Below, piece by piece: positions 43,636-56,400 of a stretch of 64,000 nucleotides of DNA. The notes under the pieces are model-generated. The model was not told the origin of the DNA. It made no database searches and worked only from the letters and a program-made list of their open reading frames with translations. Within the stretch, counting starts at the first letter, position 1; every line of letters begins with the position of its first letter. The translations under genes were made by a program, and so were the position numbers. Origin of the DNA: Ditylenchus dipsaci (lineage: Eukaryota; Nematoda; Chromadorea; Rhabditida; Anguinidae). The stretch lies in NCBI GenBank assembly GCA_004194705.1, contig SADC01001227.1, positions 806,001-870,000 of the forward strand, in the 5' to 3' direction.

Positions 43636-44393
43636 GATCCCCAATCACATGCATCTGGCTTTTACCTAGTTCACTTGATTGAATTTTGCCAAATTTTGTA
43701 AATTCTTGTTTATAAAAGTACAAAACCTTTGCTATGAATTTTTTTCTCAGAACTTAGCAGTCAAAATGTCTCGTTGGATCAAAATTTGATGTACCATCAT
43801 AATGAAAAAAAATTAATGGTATCTCAGTTGCAGTGTAACTTTTTTAAGTAGCTGACAATTTCTTTAATATGAAATTTTGGTTGAAACACGATTTGAAAAC
43901 AAAAATAGAGTCCAACCCTACTACAACGACCCCTCAATTAATTAACTCAAGAAATAATCAACTCATAGACTTTTGCTATTTAATATAGTTTGATCCCTGA
44001 ATTTGATAGGAGTCCTATTGCTTTTCAGACACGCAAAATTTAAAAAAAAGCAAAACCGCAACAAAGATTACTATTTTGAAAAAAGAGAAGGAAGGTGACA
44101 AAAATTTTAAGTTTTAAATCAGAGTCTTTTTTTTAATTTTCAACTAACACAGCTGTTAAAAAAGCAGAGTAAAAAAGTGTCGTAGGTCGAATTTGAAGGG
44201 GGTCCTTGTATCGAGGTCACTGTAAGTACTTTTATCGAAACTTCCAACTATAAAAAGGTGGTGGTAAATGACCTTTTGTCATATACATAAAAAAATGCTT
44301 GTTTTATTTATGTGTTTGATTGTGCAACCCCCATTGCTTTCAAGGTCATTTGTAAGTGAACTTGGAGATATTTAGTTGAGTGTGTTGATAACT
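43636..44393. other. Intergenic, no gene
   Basis: 3' flank of the large gene and 5' flank of the fucosyltransferase. A pogo-like fragment (gtcgtaggtcgaatttgaag, ending near cactgtaag) lies at 43910-44225. No clear poly(A) signal or TATA box. Confidence 0.35.
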
Positions 44394-47300
44394 ATGACAA
44401 AAGCAAGACATAATCTTACAGTTGTTGTTTCTACAGGTCTATTTTATTCTTGTTGTTTGCCAAGTTTTAGTCGCCTTTGTGGAAATAAAAAACGATCTAT
44501 TGCCTTTTTACTCTTTCTTCTACTTGCTTTTACTTTGATACCTCTATTGTATTTCTTGAACAGTAAAAAACAGATTCTTTCAATTGGCTTGCATAGGAAG
44601 ACCACTAAATATTATGATTCTCTAATCACACAAATAAGGGTTTTTCCTCGAGGAGGTTTGCATTACAAAAAACACTTTTCACATGTTTTAAAATTTTGAC
44701 TTGAATTATATTTTTTTCAAAATTTGAAAAATCATAAAATCAAGGGTTTAGTTTGGCACTTATTCAAAAACTGAATGCGAAAAAATCTCGTCGAAAACAT
44801 TTTTCCAGCATAATCGATATGATATGAGTGTCAAACACGGTTGTGTAAAACAATTTTTCAAATTAATTTGCTTTTTCGGACTTTTTTTTAGAGTGACTTT
44901 CTCTAAAACGTTAACTTGCAAAAAGTAGAAACATCGGTGAAAAGAATAAATTGTATTTAAAAGGGCACTAATCACTAAACACTAGAAGGTTTGATATGTG
45001 GAATAGCCGACTTCAGCAAATAACCGTATTTATTCTAATAGTAGCCCCGATGCTACTAATTTTCAACCACCCTCTTTGGAGGGGGGGGGTTGGTTTTACT
45101 ATTAGAGGGGCAAAATCGGCCCAAATATGCCAATTTTCAAGGGACTACTATTTTTCAACCTTCCTACTGAGTGGGGGGGGGGGGAGAGGACTACATTTAG
45201 AGTAAATACGGTATTCACAAAAATCACTATTATAGAACTATACGGTAGGGTCACATTTCATTTCGCTACATTTCATTTCGCAGCTTTTATTGGGTCTTAA
45301 TGGTATATTTTTAAAAACTATTTTAGCCAGAATTGTTTTTAACTCTTTTAAACCATTTCTTTCAACTTCTATGTCTATTTTATGGAAAAATGACTAAAAT
45401 GCAAGTTTTTCTAATTTTTTGGAATTTAGTGATTTTTTCAAGAAATTGATTTTTTCCGAAAAACCATATCTCAACATTGGGATCTTTAAAAACCTTTTGT
45501 AACACAGGTTTTGCAGCTCTTGAGCTGCGCTACAATATGATGCTAAGAATTAATCGTAACCTTTGAAATCTCATTTAAATTTTTATCAGTTAAAGTAACA
45601 AATACGTATTTGAATACGTACTCGTTACTTTAACTGACAGAAATTTAAATAAAATTTCAAAGGTTACGATAAATTCTTAGCATCATATTGTAGCGCAGCT
45701 CAAGAGCTACAAAACCTATGTTACAAAATGTTTTTCGAATATCTCAATGTTGAGATATGGCTTTTCGGAAAAAAATCAATTTCTTGAAAAAATCACTAAA
45801 TTCCAAAAATTAGGAAAACTTGCATTTTAGTCATTTTTCCATAAAATAAACATAGAAGTTGAAGGAAAATGGTTTAAAAGAGTTAAAAACAATTCTGGCT
45901 AAAATAGTTTTTAAAAATATACCATTAAGACCCAATAAAAGCTGCGAAATGAAATGTCGCGAAATGAAATGTGACCCTACCAACTATACAGTTGAGTCTA
46001 TAAATGGATACTTTTCAAGTTCGAATCCCAGCTGGGTCTGACACTTTAAAAACCAAAAAATTCCATTAGGACTCGCGGCTCTCAATACAAACACACCTAA
46101 TTTTCTTAAAACGGGTGTGTTTATGTCGAGAGCGGCGGGTCTTAACAGCGAAACTTTTTTACCAAAACAATCAACCAATCTGAACCCAGACTTTCGGAGC
46201 CGGACTGAAGAAAAAAAAATTAAGCAATATATTTTCAAAATTTCGAATCGAACTTGAAGGGGTGTTCTTATAGCGAGAGACGACTGTAAAAAAACTTAAA
46301 AAGTCTTAAAAAATATAGTCTGCTCCAAAATCATTACTATGCCACTACATTCTAGGGATGAATCCCTGCAGTTTGACCAGCCATGGCGCATCTCACCAGC
46401 CAAAATTTACTCCAATCTCCAGGAATTGGAGCCAAGCCAACTTTATATATTTGGCAACTTCAGCTACAGTCCAGGCCTAGGCAACCTTATGTTCCAATAT
46501 GCTGCTCTGAGGGTGTTAGCTTACAAATACAATGCACTAGTCGTGTTACCCTCCAATTGTTTGTTGAGAAAAGCGTTTGGAGGGCTGGATCGCACATTGT
46601 TTATGGCCCCTTCTTCACTCCACAAAACATTGTATTTGCATAGAGGTCGACTAAAAGAGATCAGGGTAGATTAAAATGGGGTTAGGTAGATAGCCGGCCC
46701 GGCCAAGACCCACATTTTTTACATACCGTATTTACTCTAATTTAAGCCCGGGGTTAAAATTTTTCAACCCCCCTCTTTGGGAGGGGGCTTAAATTATAGG
46801 GCGGGGCTTAAATCATTTGACCCCATTTATCCCAACAAAAGTCAACAAACAAAGACCTTTCAGTCCGGAAATGAAAATACAATGACTGAAATAAAAATAA
46901 TTTCAGAAACACAAATCAAAAATTTATCGTTATGAGAAACATTATAATTTTAAACTTTTAATTTTTGTCACCGCTTTGGCTATATATTATTGTTGGCCCG
47001 AATTTTGTGAGTGTTATGTTCTGTTAGATGAAATAAAAATGCTGTGTGAATGGTTATTCACCTAATTCGCCTTCCACGTAATACCATTTGAAGCTGAAAA
47101 TTTGAAGGTGAAAATTTTTGACCATTTTTGCTATAAAATGGTAAAAAAAATGTCTTGGTACCCCAAGCTGATTTTCTTCCTAAATATGAGTAATGTATAA
47201 ATTTAGGCTTAGGCTTAGCAATGAAAAAAAATAAAATTAGCAAAAAAAAGGGGGGGGGTGGCTTAAATTAGAGGGGGCTTAAAATTAGAGGGGGCTTAAA

Positions 47301-49187
47301 TTAGAGTAAATACGGTGTTATGGTATTTTATATATTTTTTTAATATTTTAGCAGTGCTGCGAGCATGTAAATTTGACTTTATTCGAAGATCCTCAACAAA
47401 ACTTGGAGTTTATATCAGGTTTGTTGGGAATTACGGGCTCTTCGTAATATTATGCGTGGCTCTTATTTTCTGCGTTTCAATTAGGTACATTCTAGTAAAT
47501 TCTGCATTCATATTTGGAAGTGCAAAGCCATACGAAATTTTGCTCATCTAACCTATTTAAATGAAATGCACTCTCAAAAGTCTAAATTTGCCCCTCTAAT
47601 TACTGAAATTCCCCTCTAATTTTATATTTCAATTTTTATCGCCATTTTCATTGTAACTTTTTCAAAGGTTTTACATACGCTTGTAGCCCTGGATCTTGGC
47701 TTTCTAATAAGCTATAAAACTCCACTGAATTATTTCAGAAACACAGGAATCTAAGAATTTTGGAAAAACATCATTTTTTTCAGTACCGTTAGATTCCTAC
47801 GTTCATCAAACTATTCAACATAGTTTTATAGCTTATTATAAAGCCAAGATCCAGGGCTACAAGTCAATGCAAAACCCTTTAAAAAGTTACAATGAAAATG
47901 CGGATATAAATTGAAATATAAAATTAGAGGGGGAATTTCAGTAATTAGAGGGGGGAAATTCAATTTCAGCCTTTAAAAATTATAGGTTATTTCCAATCCT
48001 ACCACTACTTCCATTCGCAAAATGTAACACGAATATTATTTTCAATTTTTCACATATTTTGTTGCATTTCAGCAACAACTTATTAACGACCAATTTACTT
48101 TGCTGCCTGCATTGGTAGAAGCAGCTCAACAGAACCTGGAGGAAGCCAGGTTGGAAAGGATCCAAATTGACGTTGAATCAAAACCTCACCAAACTAAAGA
48201 GAATGGTGTCTTGGTTGAAGAAGAAAATGATGTGGCCATAAATTTGCCTGGTGATTTCAGTAAGTTTTTCAGCCTTTGGGCAAATCTTTTTGCAAATCTA
48301 AGCCCTAGTTGTGTTGAACATCAGCTACCAATCATTCAGGCGACACCTACACCTTCATTGGAATCCATGCTAGACACGGTGTGGATATTACCCTCAATTC
48401 TCGGAATTTAAGACATGGACATACTACTGCACCTATAGATTATTACACCAAAGCAATGAATTACTACAAAACTCTGTTTCCGGATCAAAAACTTATTTTT
48501 GTAGTATCCAGTGATGATATCAACTGGGCTAGAAGGAATATAGTCAGCAAAACAAAGGGTAATTTACACTAAATTTGTAAGACTTGACTTCACTACTGTT
48601 CGGGTTTGATTCCATCTAGCTACATGCTCAATTTTTGACAGTTTCACTTTCCTACAGTTATAGTGCGCAAGTCGTACAAGTAATATTTATCGATAAAACC
48701 CTGGCCTAAACATCAAGAATGTTTTTCCTTTTAGTTTGTTCCTGGTACTACTTTTCTAGTTTCTACAAGCTCAATTTGGGACTCCATTTTTTGAATTCCC
48801 AGCAGAGGCCGTAAGCACGGGCCGCCAAATTCTTGAAGTAACCAGTTCGGTTGCCTTGAAATTTGGCACTAAAAATTTAGACGGAAAAAAAAGATGCATG
48901 CAACTTGGTGCGCCAACCATGTGGTCAATTGATAGCAGGATTAGCTAACATTCCCACAAAAAGTAGTATTTTTAGGTGAAGTGTTCTACCTAAGAAGCAA
49001 GCACAGGGAAATAGATCTGGCCACTTTGGTGCAATGCAACCACACAATTATATCCACAGGCACATTCTCCTGGTGGACTGCCTACTTAAATGCTGGTAAA
49101 ACTGTGAGATATGCCGGATGGCCTAGACCAACTCTGAGTTGGCTCAAATGGTCAAAGTCGAGCAATATTTCCTGCCAGAATGGTTAG
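44394..49187 (+). CDS. Alpha-1,2-fucosyltransferase (GT11 family)
   Basis: Likely exons: 44394-about 44640, about 46359-46669, 48073-48259, 48340-48558, 48976-49187. The N-terminus has a type II signal anchor (KRSIAFLLFLLLAFTLIPLL) flanked by Lys/Arg, fitting a Golgi enzyme. The catalytic domain shows the GT11 donor-site start SPGLGNLMFQYAALRVLAYK. IGIHARHGVDIT stands where HxRRxD is expected. VVSSDDINWARRNI and IISTGTFSWWTAYLNAG complete the family motifs. The enzyme class moves L-fucose from GDP-fucose to a terminal galactose by an inverting mechanism. Exon 48073-48259 is an acidic insert unlike the family, and the usual GYxQSxKYF block before the Arg motif is not seen, so an exon may be missing. 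Last three junctions agree in phase. The boundaries of the first two exons are uncertain. Confidence 0.83.
45020..45213. mobile_element. CCG-family MITE
   Basis: ccgtatttattctaatagta on the left and tagagtaaatacgg on the right. Core contains actatttttcaacc and its inverse plus G tracts. In fucosyltransferase intron 1. Confidence 0.7.
45244..45981. mobile_element. 738-bp hAT-like hairpin, 8-bp TSD
   Basis: Perfect duplication AACTATAC at 45236-45243 and 45982-45989. Ends GGTAGGGTCACATTTCATTT and complement. The two halves are near-perfect inverted copies over about 360 bases, meeting around acgtatttgaatacgt at 45604. No coding capacity. Confidence 0.9.
46724..47320. mobile_element. CCG-family MITE, 0.6 kb
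   Basis: accgtatttactctaattta and complement ttagagtaaatacggt form the ends. The right side repeats the gggggcttaaatta unit three times. The core is A+T-rich without a reading frame. In a fucosyltransferase intron. Confidence 0.7.
47590..47960. mobile_element. Hairpin element with CCCCTCTAATT ends
   Basis: tttgcccctctaattactga and its complement bound arms that stay paired through tgaaattcccctctaatttt and ccctggatcttggctttcta. Probably a CCG-family relative. In a fucosyltransferase intron. Confidence 0.68.
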
Positions 49188-50438
49188 CACTGGACTGAAA
49201 CAATGCAATAACTGAAGAAATCAATTTCCCAGTCTGTTTGTAGTTTCTATTCTGTTACCGCCTACTATAAATTGATCTGTGTTTATTGTTTTCCTTTGCA
49301 CTTTTCGTCACTTTTTTTGATGACGAAAAGAGCAGTCAATTGAATTTGCCAAATTTTAGTTAGTCAGTTTGTAAGCAAAATTGATCTTTTTATTGAAATT
49401 ATTTGGACAAGGCTTTTTTCGGGGTTAAAAGACTTTTTTTAGTCAGAGATTAGCTGGGTCAAAAGACTCTTTTTTTGGTCAAATCGACTTCTTTTTTGGG
49501 ATAACATAAGACTCTGTTTGCCCCAAAAAGAAGTCGATTTGACCAAAAAAAACATATTTTTGACACAGCTAATTTTTGACCAACAAAAGTATTTTTGCCC
49601 CCCAAAAAGCTTTGTACAAATTATTGCCTAAATCCAGACTCGTGCCATATTTGGTTTATTTCCAAATTTTCGGTCTAGTCAGAAAAATCGCAAGATTTAT
49701 GATTCACCAATGCTTTTGCCTTGTTTTTATCTCCCTTTTTGTTTTGTAAAATAGGCTTAGTACTCAAAAAAAATTCACGTAAAAAAAATAACAAAAAAAA
49801 TACATAGGGGATCAAGCTGATTTCACAAAATAACAGAGAACCTGGGCAAATTTTTTGAAAAAATTCAAAGATTTCGTAGCAAGGCACACTATATACACCA
49901 AAATGTAGTTAAGAGTCTCAGCTACATTTTGGTGTAGAATCTGGGTAGGAACCAGCGGTGAAATATAGGTCAAAAAAATTTTGAAAAAAAAAAATATGAA
50001 ATAATGCTGCAATTTTGACTAGTCTTATGAAACACAGCACTATGCCCAAATTCGCGTCTCTTTTCATGTCTCTCTGTATTGATTCGGCTAGCTATGTGGA
50101 TTACTATTGATTAAAAGTGAAATTGTATATTCCATCAGTCTTATTTTCTATATACCATTTGTTTGTTATTTCCCTTATTGCATTGAATTAAATTCAGAAA
50201 TTTCCGTAACAAAATGTAGTTAAAGTTTGCGGACTAATTTTAGTATTTTAAGTTACAAATAAAAGTAAATATGCGTGACTAGCAAACAATTATAGCTACA
50301 GTTGAGTAGATCTTTCGGGGCTCTAGGTGTTGCACGCAAATATGGACCAAAATTCAGTATTATTTTTTGTTTTAGGATATCATTTTTTATTTTTTCAAAA
50401 TTACATTGCTTTTCGGAGACTATTTTAAGATATTTTTC
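49188..50438. other. Intergenic with one hairpin
   Basis: A hairpin at about 49405-49620 (ggacaaggcttttttcgggg / ccccaaaaagctttgtacaa, inner aaaaagaagtcgatttgacc). A second short stem lies at 49905-49935 (agctacattttggtgta). No gene recognised; no TATA box evident upstream of the nuclear receptor. Confidence 0.45.
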
Positions 50439-53400
50439 ATGGATTCCGACTCATTTATTCCTCACCTTGAACTTCTACACCATACTTTTTTTCAACAACA
50501 ACAGCAACATTTGGCAATAACACTAGATTCAACTAGTGACTTTACAAGCTTGCCCACTGCAAATTCTCCACAAACTATTGTTGCAGATGATGCTTTGATT
50601 CCGGCTGAATTTCGGCACAATATTGGTGGGTTGTTCGGACTTGGACTAACATCTCAGTGAACTCATTTTAAATTTGCATATGAATCTGGATACTAAGGCC
50701 ATTTTAGAATACTTCAGCAAAATAAATGCTGTCACAAAAAAATTCAAAATAATAGCTTTGAACAAAGGTCAATAAATTTATTTATCAAATTAAGTATCAG
50801 CAGCTTCCTTGAGCGCTGCAGGCATGGCCATGCAGTCGGCTAACTTTTTCTCAGCCTCAGATACAATGGACCTGCTTCTGTCATCCAACAAAATACCTTC
50901 CCGTTCCTCCAATACTAGTGTTTCTTGTGCAGTTTGTGGAGACAAAGTAGGCTAAATCGAATTACAGTCGAGTCTTCCGGCAATGTACACCCTAAAAGTT
51001 CGTTCTTTCCTAGGGTCTAACACTTATTCTTACCTAAAATTTTGAGTCCTGATTCGAACCTGATTCGTCAGTCTGGCCGCAAAAATCGCAAGGATTCCGA
51101 TTTTGCAGATCGTTTTTGCAAAATAATCAGAATTGGAACTCAATACTGTCTTTTGCAAAACTATGGGCAAAATCGGAATCCTTGCGATATTTCCGACTAG
51201 ACTGACGATTCAAAAAAAAAAACCTCAAAAATTGAGGTAAAAAAAGTGTCGAACCTCAGGCGGGAACGAATTTTAAAGGGGAGGAAACTTTATATACGCA
51301 TTGCCTTGGGTCGAGGGTTCAAATCTCACTAGGTGCACACTCTATTTATTTCTTTATCAAGCCTACTGACATCTAGGGCCAAAAACTATCGAAGAACCGA
51401 TCGAAATTATTTTTAGCACTGCTTTACTGTCAGCAAATGCCCAAATTTTGGGATTTCATGGAAATGACAGCCCTGTGTATTCTAGCTCTAACTAAATATT
51501 ACTTTTTTTTTCTATATGATAGCTTAAATGAAAGCCCAGAATCTTGGCTACATTTCAGTATATGAAATCTATGACTTGTAAGAAAAAGTCAGAAAATGTC
51601 AACCAGCCCAGTCAAAGGAAAAACCAAAAAACAATCGATTTTCGGAAGTTTAGTCTATTTTACTTTAGATACAAGCTTCAGTAGGTGTCAGAGCCTGCAC
51701 TGATGTTCTTATTGGATGGCCAAGAGTTTCAGGGTCATTTTGACACCAAACTTGTTAATTAAAGCGTATAAAAAAAAATAAAGTTTGCACCCAGTGGTAG
51801 TCGAACCTGTGACTTAGGACGATGCGTATACGTGTATAAAGTTTCCTTCCCCTTTAAAGTGTACGTTGCCGGAAGAGTCGACTGTAGTAAATTTCAAAGC
51901 AATATTTTTTAAATTCTAGGCTTTGGAAAACACTATGGTATGCATATTGAATAGTTGAACATTTTTGTGATTATGGTTTTTGAATTTTTAGGTGTGAATA
52001 CATGCAATGGCTGCAAAGGTAATTTAGATGGTTTTTTGGAGATATTTATGCATTGTCCTTCAGGCTTCTTCCGCCGATCTGTGTGGCACAACAGGCAATA
52101 TTGCTGTCGATTCGAAGGTGCTTGTCCCATTCAGAAAGAGCACAGGAATGTCTGCAGGTAGTTAACTATATTTTTGCTCACAGATATTATAGCTACTCAA
52201 GCAACTAATGATTTCAGGGCCTGCAGACTCAAGACCTGTTTTCTGGTAGGCATGAATCCGAGAGGTTAGTTTCGCTTTAGTTACACTAGTTTTGTATATA
52301 ATCTAATGATTGGAATCAACGTATTTATTTTCAGCCGTCCAAAGCGAAAGAGAAAAAGCGCGGGGCAATGGTGGAAACATAGAAGTGGACCTTAGTGATC
52401 CAGCTGACATAGCCGTGGATGCAGATGAAGAGAGCAACCCGACAGCGACCACTGCTTTATCTCCACAACAACAAGTTAATTTGACCATTGAGAGCACCAT
52501 CCAACAAGTTATTGACCATGAGCAATATGGTAGGCTGGACCTACAAATATCCGCCACCAAACTTCTAATTCGGGCTGACAAACAGCTCTGTAGGTAAGGA
52601 TTTTTAATTGTACAGTAGACTTTCTCCATAAGAAACTCTCGGACACCTATAAACGATCTAAAAGGTCTTTTACTTGAATTTTTCATGGTTTGAAGTCTAA
52701 TAGAATTACCCGGCGGTAAGATGACCCTAGGGTACAGTGATGGGTAAGCAGGCAATTTTCGCCCCAACACCGCCACACGCCCCAGTGATTTCCAGACCAC
52801 TGCCCCGGCACCGCCCCACGCCCCAGGGCTCTGACAGCTAGAGCACCGCCCCACGCTCCGAATGTTTCAAATTATCGCCCCAGCGGCGCCCCGGGCGGGG
52901 CGGACCTATCACTGCTAGGGTAGCACATTAAACTTGGGGTGCAGCTCTTTTACCATCATCTCAGAAAAACAATATGTCCGTATGTTCAGTTTCGATCCAG
53001 TCCCTTAGCTGCTTGTATGGAGATAGTCGACTGGATATATTCAATCGTTACTATAACCTTTCAGGCAAGCTTTGAATCTGGAAAGGAACCACAAGAGCGC
53101 ATGTGCCAAAGAAGACTTAGTGGACCTGAGCGCAACTGCCATTGCATCTTCTCCCACTGTAGTGAATATAGAATTTTTCAAAGGGTGGGTTGTGGGTATA
53201 ACTGTAATTGGATGAGGTTATGCCATTTCCCTCATGGTTGCAAACTTGTCTCGGAATTACGACCTAAAACGGCGTAATTTCGGCCTTTTCAAGTGCAAAT
53301 TAGAGTGGGTGTGTCCAAATCCGATTGGCTTTACTAGACAACCAAACATTAGTTCTGTTGTTCAATGAGAAGTTCTAGAAAACATTTTGATCTCGAACGG

Positions 53401-56400
53401 AATTGTCATTTTTTGACTTCAGACAAATTATATAAGGCTTGGCAATCAATCAGCATAATCATTCTGCGTTTGTGTCTCGCTCTTGTTGGTCGCTTCAAAG
53501 CTCTCGCTCTCTTGGCCAGTCGATAAGCTACAAAATGGGTGATCGAAGTGCCTACATGTCTCCCGGTGGTTACAGTGCTCCCAGCAATCCTGGTGGAAAA
53601 TCTGTGAGTCTTATTATTGATCTGAGTAATTTCTAACTTATCTTCGTCAAATTTAGGGCTCATCCGGCGGCGGCGGTGGAGGCTATGCACGCGAAGACTA
53701 TGCTTGGGGTGGCTCTTCCGGTGGTGGTGGCAGCAGCAACAGCAATGCAGGTGGCGGCGGTGGTGCCTCAAGCAACGCTGGCGGTGGTGGTGGCAAGCCC
53801 AAGACCGATGTCTCCTGCTATCTGGGACCCAAGTGAAGAAGCTCAACAAGACCTCATGAGATTCTCATTGTATGTCTGCTATTGTTGTTGATGATCGAAT
53901 AAAGCGTGTTTTTGAATGTGTTTGACTTGACCTTCCGTTAGATTGATTTCACTTGTTGTATGGCTTAAAGAGGGGTGTGTTATTTCAGTAAAGGAAATTC
54001 TAATATAGTCGCGAGCATTAAATTCTTATAAACACAGCAACGGAATTTTTTAAAAAACAAGGCTTCGATCATCGTAAATAGCCCAATGAGAAAAACTAGG
54101 GTTTGGCTAATAACCTAGTTTTTATTTGTCAAGAATGACAACTACTTGTAAAACCTGAATGTTTAGCGCATAATGAGGTTTTCACAGTTTCGTCAATGGT
54201 GTTTCAAAACTATTAGTGCAAAAAAATCTTTGTCCAAATATATACTCAACAAATTGTTCTACGAATATTAAAATGACCACTATTATTAACATATCTTCTG
54301 GATTATTTTCTAGAATTGGGAAAATGGCGTGCGATTTTGAAATTTGTCGGCCATATTCCACTACAGTCGAAACTCGATATAACATACGCTCGATATAACA
54401 TACGATTTTTCGTTTTTTGGCAAATACTTTTTATTTTTACTTTTTTTTTAAATTCTGAGGATACCCACACCCCTTAAAATTTTGTGCTTGACATTTCTGT
54501 CTTTTAGAATTTTTCGTTCCCGAAAAAAAATTTGAGAAAATGCCCGAAGTGAATATTTCGAGTTTCGGGCATTTTCTCAAAAATTTTTCGGGAACGAAAA
54601 ATTCTAAAAAACAGAAATGTCAAGCACAAAATTTTAAGGGGGGGAGGGGTGTGGGTATCCTCAGAATTTAAAAAAAAAAGTAAAAAATACCGTAATTCCT
54701 CTAATAAGCCGCCCCCCCTCTGTTCAAAATCGTGTTCTTGGCATTGTGTTTTTGACCCATTTTTTGAAGACTCCTCTTCGGCAAGTTACCCCTCAATTTG
54801 TAGCCAGTGAGATGAGCTACAAAATAGATGGTGACTTGCCTAACAGTGGTTTTCAAAACATAGGTCAAAAACACAATGCCAGAAACCCGTTTTTTGAATT
54901 TAGGGGGGGGCGGCTTATTAGAGGAATTACGGTAAAAAGTATTTGCCAAAAAACGAAAAATCGTATGTTATATCGAGCGTATGTTATATCGAGTTTCGAC
55001 TGTATACGCCATATCGAAAATTCGGAAAACTTCAGCAGCCCTAGTTGAAATAATAACCCTGGTAACTGAAAACACGTTCAGACAAAAATTGAAATCGGAC
55101 CTTTTATGTAAATTCCGCTGGAATTTTTTCCTCGGAGGCACTTTAGTCTTTATTTAGGTTCTACAATCCCTGTTTGATTTCCAAACGTGAAAAAGTATGT
55201 AATCTAAAAGACTTGGCTGATTAATTGGTTTAATTATTCAATTTCCAGTTGATTATTAATGGAGAGAAACCAGCAACTCTGAAGGACATCATTGACGATT
55301 GGAAAAGATGGTAGACATGACCTTTGGTTGAATTCCCAATTTAACTCAAAATTTTAGTTTTGTTCTGTTTTCTGACTGGTTGTTGGACTGGCTGAATTTT
55401 GTCAATTCAGCAGAGAGGACCAGGTGAACCAATATTAATAACTGCCTGCAATTACTAATGTCATTTGAGGTAGTTCTGGCCCAAATCGGTTCTCAACTTT
55501 TCATTGGTGGATCACTGCCTTTTGGACGGCTCAAGCAAATAGGCAAGAGGTTGGCACTGTGTCCTTTGGCTACCGAAATCGGACCAAAACAAAAAATTCC
55601 AAAAAAAAAATACGCTCGACATCCCGCTAGTATAGGAAAGCTTTTGGAGATAACTTGACTGGGTCTGTAATCATACCGTCTTTAGTCACTCTCAACTATC
55701 TGCACACTATTTTTTTAAATGAAAAAACAACTAATAAATCTCAATTTTCAGCTGGTCTACTCTAACGGAACCTTCTTTGCTGAAACTAGCATTAATACTA
55801 GGTTGACCAGAAGTGCCATTTGCATATTACCAAATAATTACTTCTATATTTTTGCAGAAATATGGCTGAAGATATCGTCAAAAAGTTAGTCAATCCAATG
55901 CAGAAGCTTCAGACAAATACAGTGGAAAACTGCATCCTGTTCGCCATCGCCCTATTCCACAACTATGGTATGAGTCTTAGATCATAGTGTAGCCTCAAAA
56001 ACATCAGGTTAAACACCCTTTTTAAAGTTCTTTGCTAAACTTGTTTGTTCATGTCACGTAAAAATTGCAAAAATTCTGAATTTGGATCTTTCCCCACACA
56101 AAGGTTCTAACTTTCGAATTAAAATAATGAAGTGTGGTAAATAAAGTAGGGTGAAGAATATTTAGGCCCAAGGAGACCGAAATTGAGGGGTTATTGGATA
56201 CCATAAGTCAACTATACAGTCAAAAGGACCATTTTAGAACTTCTGCCTCTCTCCCAAAACAGTATCACCTCATGGGAACTCACCATACTCACTTTGTGAG
56301 CATGCTTCACAACTTTATCCTTCACAAAAGACTACTGGAGCTTGACCAGCAAGGAGGTCTAGAATCAGACAACGAAGACCTGCATTCAAAAGTCCTGGCC

